From the IMG/VR virus record IMGVR_UViG_3300022746_000058, positions 1-20,892 of that record: DNA of 20,892 nucleotides; one strand, written 5' to 3'. The translations under genes were made by a program, and so were the position numbers. The notes under the pieces were generated by a model, which ran no database searches, was not told the DNA's origin, and saw only the letters and a list, made by a program, of their open reading frames with translations. The stretch comes from a virus. Below are positions 1 to 6,646 of the stretch, in pieces. How positions within the stretch are numbered: position 1 is the stretch's first letter; each line of letters opens with the position of its first letter.

Positions 1-96
1 GTCAATTACGGGATAACCGTAATTCAGCAGGGGGTGTACGAACCGGTTCGGTTGTGTTACGCTTGCCAAAAACAAGACAAGGAAGGATATGAATGA
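1..96 (+). CDS. 3' end of an unidentified phage gene (partial)
   Basis: Frame 1 is open from the first base to TGA at 94-96 and reads 31 residues ending LCYACQKQDKEGYE. The piece contains a C-x-x-C pair (CYAC) that could be half of a zinc-binding site. The stop overlaps the ATG at 93 as ATGA, the classic phage arrangement for translational coupling, and also overlaps the methyltransferase ATG at 89 by 8 bases. This supports a genuine gene end rather than a chance frame. The product cannot be identified from so short a tail. Confidence 0.6.
   Translation, partial: VNYGITVIQQGVYEPVRLCYACQKQDKEGYE
79..95 (+). promoter_or_regulatory. Tandem Shine-Dalgarno sites serving two start codons in different frames
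   Basis: The sequence AAGGAAGGA holds two AAGG cores, at 79-82 and 83-86. The first is 6 bases before ATG 89 (methyltransferase frame). The second, as AAGGA 83-87, is 5 bases before ATG 93 (overlapping +1-frame ORF). ATG 93 also overlaps the upstream stop TGA 94-96. Each start therefore has its own well-spaced site. Use of both starts is inferred, not shown. Confidence 0.55.
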
Positions 97-832
97 GTTG
101 GCTCTTTTCGCAGGTGCTGGTGGAGGAATACTTGGGGGAAAACTCCTTGGATGGCGAACAGTCTGCGCTGTTGAATGGGAACCCTATCCCGCAAGCGTAT
201 TGTGCGCCCGACAAAATGACGGACTTCTCCCGCCTTTCCCAATCTGGGATGACGTACAAACCTTTGACGGAAAACCGTGGCGAGGAATTGTTGATGTCGT
301 ATCGGGAGGCTTTCCATGCCAAGATATTTCAGCGTCAGGAAAAGGCGCAGGAATTGATGGAGAACGTTCCGGAATGTGGCGAGAAATGGCACGGGTCATT
401 CACGAAGTGGGACCCAGATTCGTCTTTGTGGAGAACTCACCAATGCTCACTTCTAGGGGACTTGGAACCGTTCTCGGAGACTTGGCCGCAATGGGGTTTG
501 ATGCGAAATGGGGAGTGCTGGGAGCAGCGGACGTTGGAGCAAACCATCAGAGGGACAGAATCTGGATTGTTGCAAAAGTTCCCAACGCCAGATGCGAGTT
601 GCGGTCAACGTGGAACACAACCGAATTGGACTCCCAAAAGAAAGTCGGGACATCCGGCTCAGTACACCATCAATCAAGCAGTTCGGGATATGGAGCAAAA
701 CAATGGTGGGAAGCTGAACCCGGTGTGGGTCGAATGGTTGATGGGGTGGCCGCTGGGGTGGACAGACTTAGAGCCATTGGTAATGGACAAGTCCCACTTT
801 GTGCTGCAACAGCATGGAAATTATTAAGTTAA
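89..832 (+). CDS. C5-cytosine DNA methyltransferase (Dcm/M.HhaI superfamily), phage orphan type
   Basis: This 247-residue protein transfers a methyl group from S-adenosylmethionine to cytosine C5 in DNA. The family motifs appear in order: FAGAGGG (7-13, SAM binding), GGFPCQDIS (73-81, catalytic Cys77), ENSP (115-118, motif VI), QRDRIWI (154-160, motif VIII) and GNGQVP (231-236, motif X). The target-recognition region between about 163 and 215 is very short and rich in Ser, Asn and Gln, so the sequence specificity cannot be read. No restriction endonuclease lies beside it. In phages such orphan enzymes usually shield DNA from host restriction or mark it (family knowledge). ATG 89 is the first start in frame: an in-frame stop lies at 20-22 and no ATG intervenes. 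A second ORF overlaps nearly the whole gene in the +1 frame. Confidence 0.88.
   Translation: MNELALFAGAGGGILGGKLLGWRTVCAVEWEPYPASVLCARQNDGLLPPFPIWDDVQTFDGKPWRGIVDVVSGGFPCQDISASGKGAGIDGERSGMWREMARVIHEVGPRFVFVENSPMLTSRGLGTVLGDLAAMGFDAKWGVLGAADVGANHQRDRIWIVAKVPNARCELRSTWNTTELDSQKKVGTSGSVHHQSSSSGYGAKQWWEAEPGVGRMVDGVAAGVDRLRAIGNGQVPLCAATAWKLLS
93..827 (+). CDS. Overlapping +1-frame ORF: conserved phage hypothetical protein nested in the methyltransferase gene
   Basis: This 244-codon ORF shares almost every base with the methyltransferase gene but is read one base on. It starts MSWLFSQVLVEEY and carries FSETWPQWGLMRNGECW (127-143), FPTPDA (163-168) and LNPVWVEWLMGWPLGWTDL (208-226). From memory, this motif order is typical of phage and methyltransferase-associated hypothetical proteins, some encoded without a known overlap; I could not search. 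Its start has AAGGA 5 bases upstream and an ATGA overlap with the preceding stop, a better context than the methyltransferase start. It is rich in Trp and looks like a folded protein. Function is unknown; a partner or recognition role for the methyltransferase is speculation. The alternative is a shadow frame kept open by conservation of the methyltransferase. Confidence 0.5.
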   Translation: MSWLFSQVLVEEYLGENSLDGEQSALLNGNPIPQAYCAPDKMTDFSRLSQSGMTYKPLTENRGEELLMSYREAFHAKIFQRQEKAQELMENVPECGEKWHGSFTKWDPDSSLWRTHQCSLLGDLEPFSETWPQWGLMRNGECWEQRTLEQTIRGTESGLLQKFPTPDASCGQRGTQPNWTPKRKSGHPAQYTINQAVRDMEQNNGGKLNPVWVEWLMGWPLGWTDLEPLVMDKSHFVLQQHGNY

Positions 833-853
833 ACTTTATAAGACAGAAAACCT

Positions 854-1225
854 ATGGCAAAAAAACCTCGTCACATTCTTGGCTACTTGAACGACCCCAA
901 CTCATGGAGCAGGGAAGCGTTCGAGACTGCTATTCGCGCAGAAGTTGAAAGCTCGACTGGCGCACTCACGGCATCCGATGAACTGCTGATTGGCACATTG
1001 GTGATTACTGTGGACAGCTTGCTGACTGCCGAAATCAACATCCGTGAGCAAGGGCATACATTCCATTACAACTCTGGTGAAGCCACAGGACCGTGGTACA
1101 AGATTCGGACTGAGATGGCTGACAAGGCTGTGAAGATTCTTGCGGAGCTTGGGCTGGTTGCCCGTGGTCGTCCAAAGTTAAAAGCCAAAGTAAGTGATGT
1201 AGATGAGTTATTCGCCACAGCTTGA
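854..1225 (+). CDS. terS: Terminase small subunit, P27 family
   Basis: This 123-residue protein is the DNA-recognition subunit of the packaging motor. It binds the packaging site and hands DNA to the large subunit. The C-terminal half has the P27-family pattern: a GPWYKIRTEMADKAVKIL helix, then GLVARGRPK (about 100-108), and an acidic tail SDVDELFATA. Length is typical of the family. The start at ATG 854 has no clear Shine-Dalgarno sequence, so initiation may be weak or coupled to the preceding genes, which end 21 bases upstream. The end overlaps the large terminase gene by 23 bases, as expected for a co-translated packaging pair. Confidence 0.85.
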   Translation: MAKKPRHILGYLNDPNSWSREAFETAIRAEVESSTGALTASDELLIGTLVITVDSLLTAEINIREQGHTFHYNSGEATGPWYKIRTEMADKAVKILAELGLVARGRPKLKAKVSDVDELFATA

Positions 1226-2882
1226 ATCAGCGTTTCAATACGCCATTAGTGTAGTTCGTGGGGATATAGCAGCGTGTGAGGATGTCAAACTGGCTTGCCA
1301 GCGATTCCTTGACATGGCTGAACGCAAGGATGCGCCCTACGAATTTGTGGCTGACAAAGCCGAACACATTTTGAAGTTTGTCAGGTTCTGCCGACATGTC
1401 AAAGGTCCAGATGCTGGCAAAGCAATTGAGCTTGAGCCGTTCCAGATTATGTTTCTGGCTGGCATATATGGCTTTCGCGCTAAGAACGATGTGAACACTC
1501 GGTGGACAACCGATGTCATTTTGTTTGTTCCACGCAAATCAGGGAAAACCACTATAGCGTCCATTATTGCGCTTTATGAGTTGCAATTTGGCGATGCTGG
1601 CGCGGAGGTGTTTACTCTGGCTACCAACCGTGACCAAGCGTCTATTTGCTTTGATTCGTCTAAAGCTATTGTCGAAGGCATGAAGGCAGAACTGGCGGCT
1701 AAGTTTATTGTTTACCGCAGTGAGCTAAAGAAGGCTGGCGACTCGACTTCTACTTACCGCGCCCTGTCCCGTGAGAACAGAAAAACCGGTGATGGTAAAA
1801 ACCCTAGTGTCGCGATGATTGACGAAGCTGCCCAGATTGTGGAGCGGTCCAGTATTGAAGTGTTGCACTCTGGTATGGGCGCTCGTAAGAATCCATTGCG
1901 GATGTATTTGACCACTGCCAGCTTTACCAAAGAGACAAAGTTCTACGAGGATTTGAACCATTTCCGGTCGGTTTTGCGTGGTGCTGCTGCTGACAATTTC
2001 AGGTGGTTTGGACTGCTGTACAGCATCGACCCCGGTGACGAATGGAGCAATCCTGAAGTTTGGGGCAAAGCCAATCCTATGCTAGGTGTGTCAGTTACCA
2101 AAGAACACATCAAGCACATGGCTGAAGAGGCATCTGCCAAGCCAGCCAGCCTGAATGAGTTCCTGTGCAAACAATTGAACATCTATGTGTCTGCCAATGC
2201 CGCATGGGTTGACAGGCGCTTCTGGGATGAGTCTGTTGCTGAAAAACCACAGGATAAACCTGAGTCAACATTTATCGGTTTTGACTTGGCGCACACGCGA
2301 GATTTAAACGCTGTCGTTACTTTGCACCGATATGGCGAAGAAGATTTCTATTCGCAGTTCCAATTCTTCTTGCCAGAGGAGTCATTGGATTTTGTGCCGA
2401 ACCATTACAAGTCTATCTACCAACAGGCTCACAAAAGTGGCATTTTGAGGCTCACACCGGGTAACGTGACTGACTTGAATGAGATTGAATCGTTCATCAA
2501 GCAACAGTGTGAGAAATATGAAGTCAAAGAAATTGGATACGATCCCTATAACGCTGCGGCTCTTGTCGCCAATCTTTATGCTGACGGTTTACCTGTTAAA
2601 AAGGTCGGTCAGGGTATGGCGGTTCTATCAAACCCGTCTAAAACAACCGAGCAATTGATTCTGAAGAAAGCCATTAAGCATGATGGCAATCCTTTTGTTG
2701 GTTGGCAGCTAGGAAATTGCGAGGTTTACATTGATGTCAACGGAAACGTGAAGGTCAGAAAGAACGAAGCAGACCCATCTGCCAAAGTTGACGGTATTAT
2801 TGCCATGATTATGGCGATGCACTGCCATTTGGATAACGTATTTGTGAGCGATTCATTTGGATTCCGTTCATTTGAATGGTAA
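1203..2882 (+). CDS. terL: Terminase large subunit (packaging ATPase and nuclease)
   Basis: This 559-residue motor protein pumps DNA into the prohead and cuts the concatemer. The N-terminal ATPase has a Walker A motif VPRKSGKTT (109-117) and a Walker B motif VAMIDE (203-208), followed by a coupling-type segment YLTTAS (235-240). The C-terminal RNase H-like nuclease has the expected acidic residues: Asp361 in GFDLAHTRD, Asp447 in GYDPYN and Asp530 in KVDGIIA. Length and motif spacing match HK97-type (Terminase_1) large subunits. It starts inside the end of the small subunit gene, and the portal follows 24 bases later, giving the standard packaging order. Whether packaging is cos or headful cannot be told from the sequence. 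Confidence 0.95.
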   Translation: MSYSPQLESAFQYAISVVRGDIAACEDVKLACQRFLDMAERKDAPYEFVADKAEHILKFVRFCRHVKGPDAGKAIELEPFQIMFLAGIYGFRAKNDVNTRWTTDVILFVPRKSGKTTIASIIALYELQFGDAGAEVFTLATNRDQASICFDSSKAIVEGMKAELAAKFIVYRSELKKAGDSTSTYRALSRENRKTGDGKNPSVAMIDEAAQIVERSSIEVLHSGMGARKNPLRMYLTTASFTKETKFYEDLNHFRSVLRGAAADNFRWFGLLYSIDPGDEWSNPEVWGKANPMLGVSVTKEHIKHMAEEASAKPASLNEFLCKQLNIYVSANAAWVDRRFWDESVAEKPQDKPESTFIGFDLAHTRDLNAVVTLHRYGEEDFYSQFQFFLPEESLDFVPNHYKSIYQQAHKSGILRLTPGNVTDLNEIESFIKQQCEKYEVKEIGYDPYNAAALVANLYADGLPVKKVGQGMAVLSNPSKTTEQLILKKAIKHDGNPFVGWQLGNCEVYIDVNGNVKVRKNEADPSAKVDGIIAMIMAMHCHLDNVFVSDSFGFRSFEW

Positions 2883-2906
2883 TATGTCGTCAAATAGGAG
2901 CTAATC

Positions 2907-4304
2907 ATGGGACTTTTGGACATTTTCAAGGGTAAAAAACAGGTTGATGAATCGAACTCAATGTTCGGTCAGACGGCTCTTGGTAACAACATTGTTTATC
3001 AAGGCGACAACAAAAACCCGACAGTTAATACCCAAATCCTGTATGTAACCACAGCAAGCACGACCAATGCTGGTCGGCCTGTGGATATGTCGATGCTGGC
3101 TCGAAACAGCACGATCATGTCCTGTGTGGCGATTAAAGCTCGGGCTTTGGCGCAGTTGCCTATCCGTGTCATGTACGAGACAGAGGAAGGCGATTACGTT
3201 GATGCTGTCAAAAGCAAGATTGTTGGTGATCGTGACAAGACGAAAGCCAAGCAAGTTGCCAAGCTCCTGAACAAGCCAAACAATTTCCAGTCTCGCTATG
3301 AGTTCTGGTATCAATGGCTGATGTGGTACGAACTGTCTGGCGAAGCCTTTACTCTGTGGTGGAGGAAAGACCAAGAGAGTTCGACTCAGACTCCTTTGGA
3401 GATGTACATTCTTGACTCAACTTTGATTGCAGTCACGATTACACCTACCCGCTATCCGAGCTATCGTCTTTCGACTCCTTCCTATGGTTTCAGCAAAGAC
3501 CAGCCTCTGAAAGCGCATCAGGTCATGCACTGCAAAGAGATGGCATGGCAAGGTTCGGCTGGCTTCAACAAAGGCGTGTTGATGGCTGAACTGTGTGGCT
3601 TGGATCAGGACATCGACCTGTATGCCAACTACGTCATGCAAAATGGTGCAAAACCTTCTGGCATGTTTGTGACAGATACGGTCATTCCTGATGGCAAGTA
3701 CAAGGAGATTGCTGCTCGTCTGAAAGAGGCTTGGAGCAACATGGTTGGTTCTCGCCAATCTGATCCATCCAAGCCCGGTCAAGGCATGTTGCTGGACCAA
3801 GGCATGAAGTACCAGAAGTTGGAGATGCTGACGCTCCAAGATGCTGATGCTGCTGCCCTGAAACTCCAGACAATGCGCCGAATCTGCGGTCTGTTTGGCG
3901 TACCACCTTCCATGATTGGCATCCATGACGGCAAATTCAATAACAGCCAGACTGCAATGGACGAGTTTTATAAATCGGCTATGTATCCGGTCATTGTGAA
4001 CGCGCAAGAGAAACTTGCCGATCACTTGTTCCCCGGCTATCCATCTCTGAGCATCGAATTTGACACCAAGGACTTCCTGAAAGGTGCGCCTTTGGATCAG
4101 ATGAACTTTGTCACCGCTGGCGTGACTAATGGCATCATGACACCGAACGAAGCCCGTGAATACATGGGCATGGCGAACAAAGAAGGTGCTGATGAACTGG
4201 TCAAAGATGCCAAAGCAGCCGAACCAACTCCCGGCAGCAGTAAGCAGGATACAGGCGGTGGTGGTGGAAATCAGACCAAGAAAATGAATATCGGGAAGAC
4301 TTGA
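2907..4304 (+). CDS. Portal protein, HK97 family
   Basis: This 465-residue protein would form the dodecameric ring at one capsid vertex through which DNA enters and to which the tail attaches. The N-terminus (MGLLDIFKGKK) and the SIMSCVAIKARALAQLPI-like segment near residue 75 (here NSTIMSCVAIKARALAQLP), the WQGSAGFNKGVL region and GVPPSMIGIHDG (about 336-347) followed by NNSQTAMDEFY are the standard landmarks of HK97-type portals. The C-terminus is a low-complexity Gly/Lys/Gln tail. AGGAG (2896-2900) lies 6 bases before the ATG. It is flanked by the large terminase and the prohead protease, as expected. Confidence 0.94.
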   Translation: MGLLDIFKGKKQVDESNSMFGQTALGNNIVYQGDNKNPTVNTQILYVTTASTTNAGRPVDMSMLARNSTIMSCVAIKARALAQLPIRVMYETEEGDYVDAVKSKIVGDRDKTKAKQVAKLLNKPNNFQSRYEFWYQWLMWYELSGEAFTLWWRKDQESSTQTPLEMYILDSTLIAVTITPTRYPSYRLSTPSYGFSKDQPLKAHQVMHCKEMAWQGSAGFNKGVLMAELCGLDQDIDLYANYVMQNGAKPSGMFVTDTVIPDGKYKEIAARLKEAWSNMVGSRQSDPSKPGQGMLLDQGMKYQKLEMLTLQDADAAALKLQTMRRICGLFGVPPSMIGIHDGKFNNSQTAMDEFYKSAMYPVIVNAQEKLADHLFPGYPSLSIEFDTKDFLKGAPLDQMNFVTAGVTNGIMTPNEAREYMGMANKEGADELVKDAKAAEPTPGSSKQDTGGGGGNQTKKMNIGKT

Positions 4305-4310
4305 TAAAAA

Positions 4311-4526
4311 ATGCGTACTGATTCAAAATATCTGGTAGCATTGGCAAAACAGGTCATTAGACCTAAGACACCGTTGCCTGTATTACAAGGGCAACCCCCT
4401 AAAATACAAGACAACAACCAGTCAATTGGTTTAGGGGCAATCAATGAAGCAAATCAATCTCATCTGCGAAGCAAAACTGAACCTGTCCGAAAAGGCCGCA
4501 AGCGGCGAACCGACAGGAAAGATTGA
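4311..4526 (+). CDS. Possible small basic protein between portal and protease (uncertain)
   Basis: This 71-codon ORF fills the only sizeable gap in the head block, starting 6 bases after the portal stop and overlapping the protease gene by 83 bases in another frame. The product is basic, with a Lys/Arg-rich end (RKGRKRRTDRKD) that lies within the protease-overlapping part. A GGGAAG sequence lies 12 bases upstream, which is too far for a good ribosome site. I recognise no family. It may be a genuine small gene, a leader whose translation opens the protease ribosome-site hairpin at 4396-4437, or a chance ORF. Confidence 0.3.
   Translation: MRTDSKYLVALAKQVIRPKTPLPVLQGQPPKIQDNNQSIGLGAINEANQSHLRSKTEPVRKGRKRRTDRKD
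4396..4437 (+). promoter_or_regulatory. Hairpin able to mask the protease ribosome-binding site
   Basis: CCCCTAAA (4396-4403) is the exact reverse complement of TTTAGGGG (4430-4437). The second arm contains the AGGGG Shine-Dalgarno sequence, 6 bases before the protease ATG at 4444. An 8-bp stem with a 26-base loop would cover the ribosome site in the mRNA. The small ORF at 4311-4526 runs through the hairpin, so its translation could open it. Regulation is inferred. Confidence 0.45.
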
Positions 4527-5241
4527 AGCTCGTATCACTACTTGGGGCGCACGCGAAGGCGCTGATGGTCGTAAGTTCTTCTACAAGCCAGAAGGATTTA
4601 TGGAATGGGCAAAGGAATTTGCCGCATCGGGCCGTCCTCTCCCAATGTACGTTAATCACAACTCGGACCAGATTCCTGTTGGTGAATGGACCTCTCTTGA
4701 AATGGACGATGATGGCATGAATGCCAGTGGTCGTTTGTTCCTGAACACCACAAGTGGTTCGGACCTTTATCAAGTCATGAGCGAATCGCCAAACATGTTT
4801 GGTGGCGTTTCTGTTGGTGCTTATGCTGACGAATATCAGTGGGTCAAAGAAGATGGCACACCGATGACTGTTGGCTCGGACAATGTTTACGAAGATGGTT
4901 ACTTCCAAATCACCAAAGGTGGTCTGCGCGAGACCAGCGTTGTGATGCATCCAAACAACCCCAAAGCAGAAGTGAAGAAGCTGGAGTATTTCCGTCCAGA
5001 TGGCTCTGCTGATTTGAAGGTATTGGAAGAAGCCCTGCGGGATGCAGGTCTGTCCAAACAGATGTCGGTTGCCGCCGCATCTGTATTCAAGCAGGTGATC
5101 GAACAGCGTGATGCCGTTGGTGAATCTGCTGAAACTGCGCCTATTCAGAGTGATTCTGATGTGGAGGCAACCGCCGAAATTCTCGCGGCTCTTGAGCAGC
5201 GTGAACTTCTTAAACTCCTAGACAAACGCTTGAAAGGCTAA
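4444..5241 (+). CDS. Prohead protease, HK97 family (peptidase U35-like)
   Basis: This 265-residue protein is the maturation protease that cleaves scaffold and capsid N-terminal domains during head assembly. The core fold motifs are visible: MYVNHNSDQIPVGEW (68-82), with candidate catalytic His72; GGVSVGAYAD (120-129), with candidate catalytic Ser123; and LRETSVVMHPNNPKAEV (161-177), which resembles the family's conserved strand. The last ~80 residues are Ala/Glu-rich and helical, perhaps acting as extra scaffold. The gene lies between portal and capsid genes and ends 2 bases before the capsid gene starts. A sequestering hairpin may limit its translation, which would suit an enzyme needed in few copies. 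Confidence 0.9.
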   Translation: MKQINLICEAKLNLSEKAASGEPTGKIEARITTWGAREGADGRKFFYKPEGFMEWAKEFAASGRPLPMYVNHNSDQIPVGEWTSLEMDDDGMNASGRLFLNTTSGSDLYQVMSESPNMFGGVSVGAYADEYQWVKEDGTPMTVGSDNVYEDGYFQITKGGLRETSVVMHPNNPKAEVKKLEYFRPDGSADLKVLEEALRDAGLSKQMSVAAASVFKQVIEQRDAVGESAETAPIQSDSDVEATAEILAALEQRELLKLLDKRLKG

Positions 5242-5243
5242 TC

Positions 5244-6593
5244 ATGTCTAAAGAAATCATCGAAAAACTGGATGCTATCGAGGCTTCGCAAGCCGAGAAA
5301 ATCCAAGCAGTTGAAGCTGCTATCCCCGCTGCTGTTGAAGCTGTCAAAGCTGAATTCAGCGAAATGGTGTCTGCTCTGGAAGCCAAAGTTGCTTCTGTGC
5401 AAGCTCCTGCTATCCACAAAGAGAAGGCCAAGAGCGTTCGTCAAGACGTTAACCGTCTGGTGCGCGAACAACTCAAAGAGATGGCTTCTGGCAAGTCCAA
5501 TGTGGACAAAGAACTGAAGATTTTCTCTGACGAGTCGCAACTGGCTGCGTACATGACTGAAGCCTCTGCTCTGACCGCTGGCGGTGATGGCAAAGGTGGT
5601 CGTACTGCTTACGATCCCGTGTTCCGCGCTCTGCGTCTGGAAAACCCTCTGCGCGGCGTGTCTCGCACCGTTGCTACCGATGGTTCCAGCTATCAGTTCC
5701 GTGTGAAGACTGGCAACGCTGGCGCTCAGTGGGGCTATGCAATCCAGAACAACGGTTCGGCTACTACTGAAAACACCAGTATCTGGCAAATCGTTCTGAA
5801 GGACATCAACGTGCAGTTCCCGATCCGTACTGCGGCTCTGGACGACATCGACGGCTTGGAAGCCAACGTGGTTGATGACATGCTGGCTGAATTCGCGCAA
5901 GCTGAAGCTCAGTCCATGATCTCCAACAACGACCAGTCTGGTGACGGTACTACCGTAGCTACTGGTGGTGCTGATGGTCTGCGTGGTCTGGATCAGTACG
6001 GCGGTGCTAACGCTACCTACACTGGTGGTACGCACTCGACTGCTGCTTTCGGTACTTCCGGTACTGGCTCCAACACTGGTCTGCATAGCCTGAACACCTA
6101 TGACCAGTTGACCACTAACGCCAACACCGTGGGCGCTGGTAACGTGACCTACAAGGACATCGTTAACTTCATCTACGCTCTGCCACAGCAGTATTGGACC
6201 CCCAATGCCAAGATCATGATGAACAACGTGTTCTTGTCGCAAGTGCGTGGTCTGGTTGATGACAACGGCGCTCCTATCTTCAACCGTAACGAAGGTTTGT
6301 CGGTTGACGGTATCGTCGGTCAACTGTTGGGCTTCGATGTGGTTGTTAACAGCTACGTTGACGCTCCTGCACAAGCCACTACTGGCTCTGCTGGCACTAC
6401 CAGCCTGTACCCTGCGTACTTCGCTGACTGGTCGCGTTTCCACACGATCATCGACCGTCTGAACATGCTGGTTCGTCGCTATGACCAGACATTGCCCGGC
6501 TACATCACCTTCTACGGTGAAAAGCGTCTGGCAACTTCTGTGCGCGATCCGTTCGCTGGCGTTCGCTATCGTTCGACAGGTACAGCAACCTGA
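5244..6593 (+). CDS. Major capsid protein 1, HK97 fold with N-terminal scaffold (delta) domain
   Basis: The 449-residue product has an N-terminal Ala/Glu/Lys-rich coiled-coil segment (about 1-90), resembling the HK97 delta domain that acts as a built-in scaffold and is removed by the protease. The capsid core (about 105-449) follows, starting SALTAGGDGKGG. It ends with PGYITFYGEKR and VRDPFAG, typical of the HK97 P/A domain and C-terminus. AAAGG (5233-5237) is 6 bases before the ATG. Codon choice is strongly biased to CTG, CGT, GGT and AAC, as expected for the most abundant protein. A strong intrinsic terminator follows. The next gene is a paralogue of residues 107-449. Confidence 0.95.
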   Translation: MSKEIIEKLDAIEASQAEKIQAVEAAIPAAVEAVKAEFSEMVSALEAKVASVQAPAIHKEKAKSVRQDVNRLVREQLKEMASGKSNVDKELKIFSDESQLAAYMTEASALTAGGDGKGGRTAYDPVFRALRLENPLRGVSRTVATDGSSYQFRVKTGNAGAQWGYAIQNNGSATTENTSIWQIVLKDINVQFPIRTAALDDIDGLEANVVDDMLAEFAQAEAQSMISNNDQSGDGTTVATGGADGLRGLDQYGGANATYTGGTHSTAAFGTSGTGSNTGLHSLNTYDQLTTNANTVGAGNVTYKDIVNFIYALPQQYWTPNAKIMMNNVFLSQVRGLVDDNGAPIFNRNEGLSVDGIVGQLLGFDVVVNSYVDAPAQATTGSAGTTSLYPAYFADWSRFHTIIDRLNMLVRRYDQTLPGYITFYGEKRLATSVRDPFAGVRYRSTGTAT

Positions 6594-6597
6594 TGAA

Positions 6598-6623
6598 AGT
6601 GGGGGCTACGGCCCCCGCTTTTT
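6598..6623 (+). terminator. Strong intrinsic terminator between the two capsid genes
   Basis: AGTGGGGGC (6598-6606) pairs with GCCCCCGCT (6611-6619) with one G-U pair. The loop is TACG closed by a C-G pair, the very stable UNCG type, and five Ts follow (6619-6623). It begins 4 bases after the capsid 1 stop, so it would lower transcription of the second capsid gene and everything downstream unless read through or antiterminated. Confidence 0.85.
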
Positions 6624-6646
6624 AATTCGCTTTTTTAGGAAATGCC

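Noticed and set aside
508-717. A third + frame of 69 codons in the methyltransferase region
   Set aside because: It is short, lacks a ribosome site and a recognisable pattern; unlike the ORF at 93-827 it shows no sign of selection.
3417-4025. A 202-codon antisense open frame opposite the portal gene
   Set aside because: It has no family pattern and lies wholly within the portal gene; a shadow frame.
5238-6443. A 401-codon antisense open frame opposite the first capsid gene
   Set aside because: It mirrors the strong codon bias of the capsid gene, has no recognisable motif, and lies opposite a certain, highly expressed gene.
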